DNA from: an uncultured Geobacteraceae bacterium
GTDB lineage: Bacteria; Desulfobacterota; Desulfuromonadia; Geobacterales; Pseudopelobacteraceae
Direction: 5' to 3'
Length of the DNA stretch: 47,020 bases
Assembly: GCA_903862245.1 (NCBI GenBank)
Contig: CAIOXL010000053.1
Span: forward strand, 1-47,020
Below the pieces are notes generated by a model that ran no database searches, was not told the origin of the DNA, and worked only from the letters and a program-made list of their open reading frames with translations. Shown piece after piece: positions 46,482-47,020 of the stretch. The translations under genes were made by a program, and so were the position numbers. Every line of letters begins with the position of its first letter. Position 1 is the stretch's first letter.

Positions 46482-47020
46482 TTGAACACAAACAGAATGC
46501 AGCGGTTTGTATTGGTTGCATGCGCGGCGCTGATTTTTGTGCCGCCGCTTTTGAAAGGCCGTACGGTTCAGGATTCTCCTGACCGTGCGGCTTTTCATGT
46601 TTCATCAAGCAGCGGTATTTCTGTAAAAGTAAGCGGCGCTGTACGGTATCCCGGCATTTACATTACTAGCGCCAATATATTGGCGAAAAGTGCCATATTT
46701 TTGGCGAAACCGGTGCGCCCGCTGGAGCAGTGTACATCGCCTCTCCCGGCACTCCCTCTGCAGCACGGTTCAGCAGTTGTCCTTTCGTTTCTGCCGGGAG
46801 GTGAATGCGGGCTGACAGTGGGTCAGATGACAACTTCCGAGCGAATGATACTGGGAATTCCGCTTGATATTTCAGCAATGAGCGAAGCTGATTTTGATCT
46901 TCTCCCCGGGGTCGGTCCCGCCTTGGCACAGCGAATTGTTGCGTTTCGTCAAAATAATGGCGGAGTGCTGCATGTTGAAGATCTGGCAGCTGTTGGGGGG
47001 ATCGGCGAAAAGAAGCTGAA
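46482..47020 (+). CDS. ComEA-like protein (SLBB + helix-hairpin-helix), 3' end outside the window
   Basis: The frame is open from a TTG at 46482 (GAGGAG four bases upstream; ATG at 46497 is the alternative) to the window edge, at least 179 residues. It has an N-terminal membrane anchor/signal (RFVLVACAALIFVPPLL), an SLBB-like strand VKVSGAVRYPGIYI (48-61), a spacer, and then helix-hairpin-helix units: SEADFDLLPGVGPALAQRIVAFR (134-156) and EDLAAVGGIGEKKLK at the edge. ComEA-type proteins bind DNA in the periplasm during uptake, so that is the best guess; other HhH proteins are possible. It begins one base after cimA. A palindromic duplication encoding NILAKSAIFLAK sits in the spacer. Confidence 0.8.
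   Translation, partial: MNTNRMQRFVLVACAALIFVPPLLKGRTVQDSPDRAAFHVSSSSGISVKVSGAVRYPGIYITSANILAKSAIFLAKPVRPLEQCTSPLPALPLQHGSAVVLSFLPGGECGLTVGQMTTSERMILGIPLDISAMSEADFDLLPGVGPALAQRIVAFRQNNGGVLHVEDLAAVGGIGEKKL
46670..46706. repeat. Palindrome and imperfect second copy inside the ComEA-like gene
   Basis: CGCCAATATATTGGCG (46670-46685) is a perfect 16-bp palindrome. Six bases later TGCCATATTTTTGGCG (46691-46706) repeats it with four changes, and each copy is followed by AAA. Confidence 0.65.

Overview
The window reads as a stretch of chromosome from a deltaproteobacterium of the Geobacter / Pelobacter type (Geobacterales). This is inferred from gene content and order: gap-pgk-tpiA-secG followed by tRNA-Leu, hopanoid genes (shc, hpnA) next to dxs, glnB-glnA behind a sigma-54 promoter, a queA-tgt-yajC-secD-secF-TPR-recJ run, and a citramalate synthase. 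GC content is moderately high and coding density is high. Nearly all genes are core metabolism or housekeeping. The only clearly accessory stretch is about 1.8 kb of decayed mobile DNA between tRNA-Leu and two tRNA-Arg genes (about 6.05-7.85 kb).

Layout. 0-2 kb: an exported subtilisin-like protease on the minus strand. 2.3-5.9 kb: lower glycolysis (gap, pgk, tpiA) and secG. 5.96-8.1 kb: tRNA-Leu(GAG), an integrase stub fused to a 5'-truncated gene, a microORF, a serine-recombinase remnant, and tRNA-Arg(TCT) and tRNA-Arg(TCG) on the minus strand. 8.4-14.9 kb: squalene-hopene cyclase, HpnA, DXS (isoprenoid precursor supply), PyrF and RlmB. 14.85-16.9 kb, minus strand: a two-lobed class II aldolase-like protein and an M23 endopeptidase. 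17.1-19.0 kb: PII protein and glutamine synthetase. 19.1-22.8 kb: M50 protease, then an M29 aminopeptidase / unknown / unknown / AAA-like ATPase operon. 22.9 kb: a small Cys-rich protein on the minus strand. 23.2-27.1 kb: nucleotide-sugar genes (rfbB, rfbD, a stand-alone phosphomannose-isomerase cupin, a lipoprotein, mannose-1-phosphate guanylyltransferase).

27.2-30.1 kb: a biotin operon bioF-bioH-bioC with a BirA-type operator overlapping its promoter. 30.1-32.4 kb, minus strand: an ArsR regulator with a palindromic operator and a pair of Opp/Dpp-type ABC ATPases without permeases. 32.6-41.2 kb: SpoIID-like protein, queuosine genes, the SecDF-YajC translocase module, a TPR protein and RecJ. 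41.2-44.8 kb: a CDF cation transporter convergent with mtaB and a MATE exporter. 44.9 kb to the end: citramalate synthase (isoleucine pathway) and the start of a ComEA-like SLBB + helix-hairpin-helix protein cut by the window edge.

I did not find a CRISPR array, a toxin-antitoxin pair, a defence island or a complete mobile element. The most informative observations are the deletion junction joining two decayed genes beside tRNA-Leu, the regulatory sites (sigma-54, BirA box, ArsR palindrome), the conserved-looking but unnamed operon at 19.9-22.8 kb, the aldolase with an apparently degenerate first half, and a duplicated palindromic insertion inside the ComEA-like gene.
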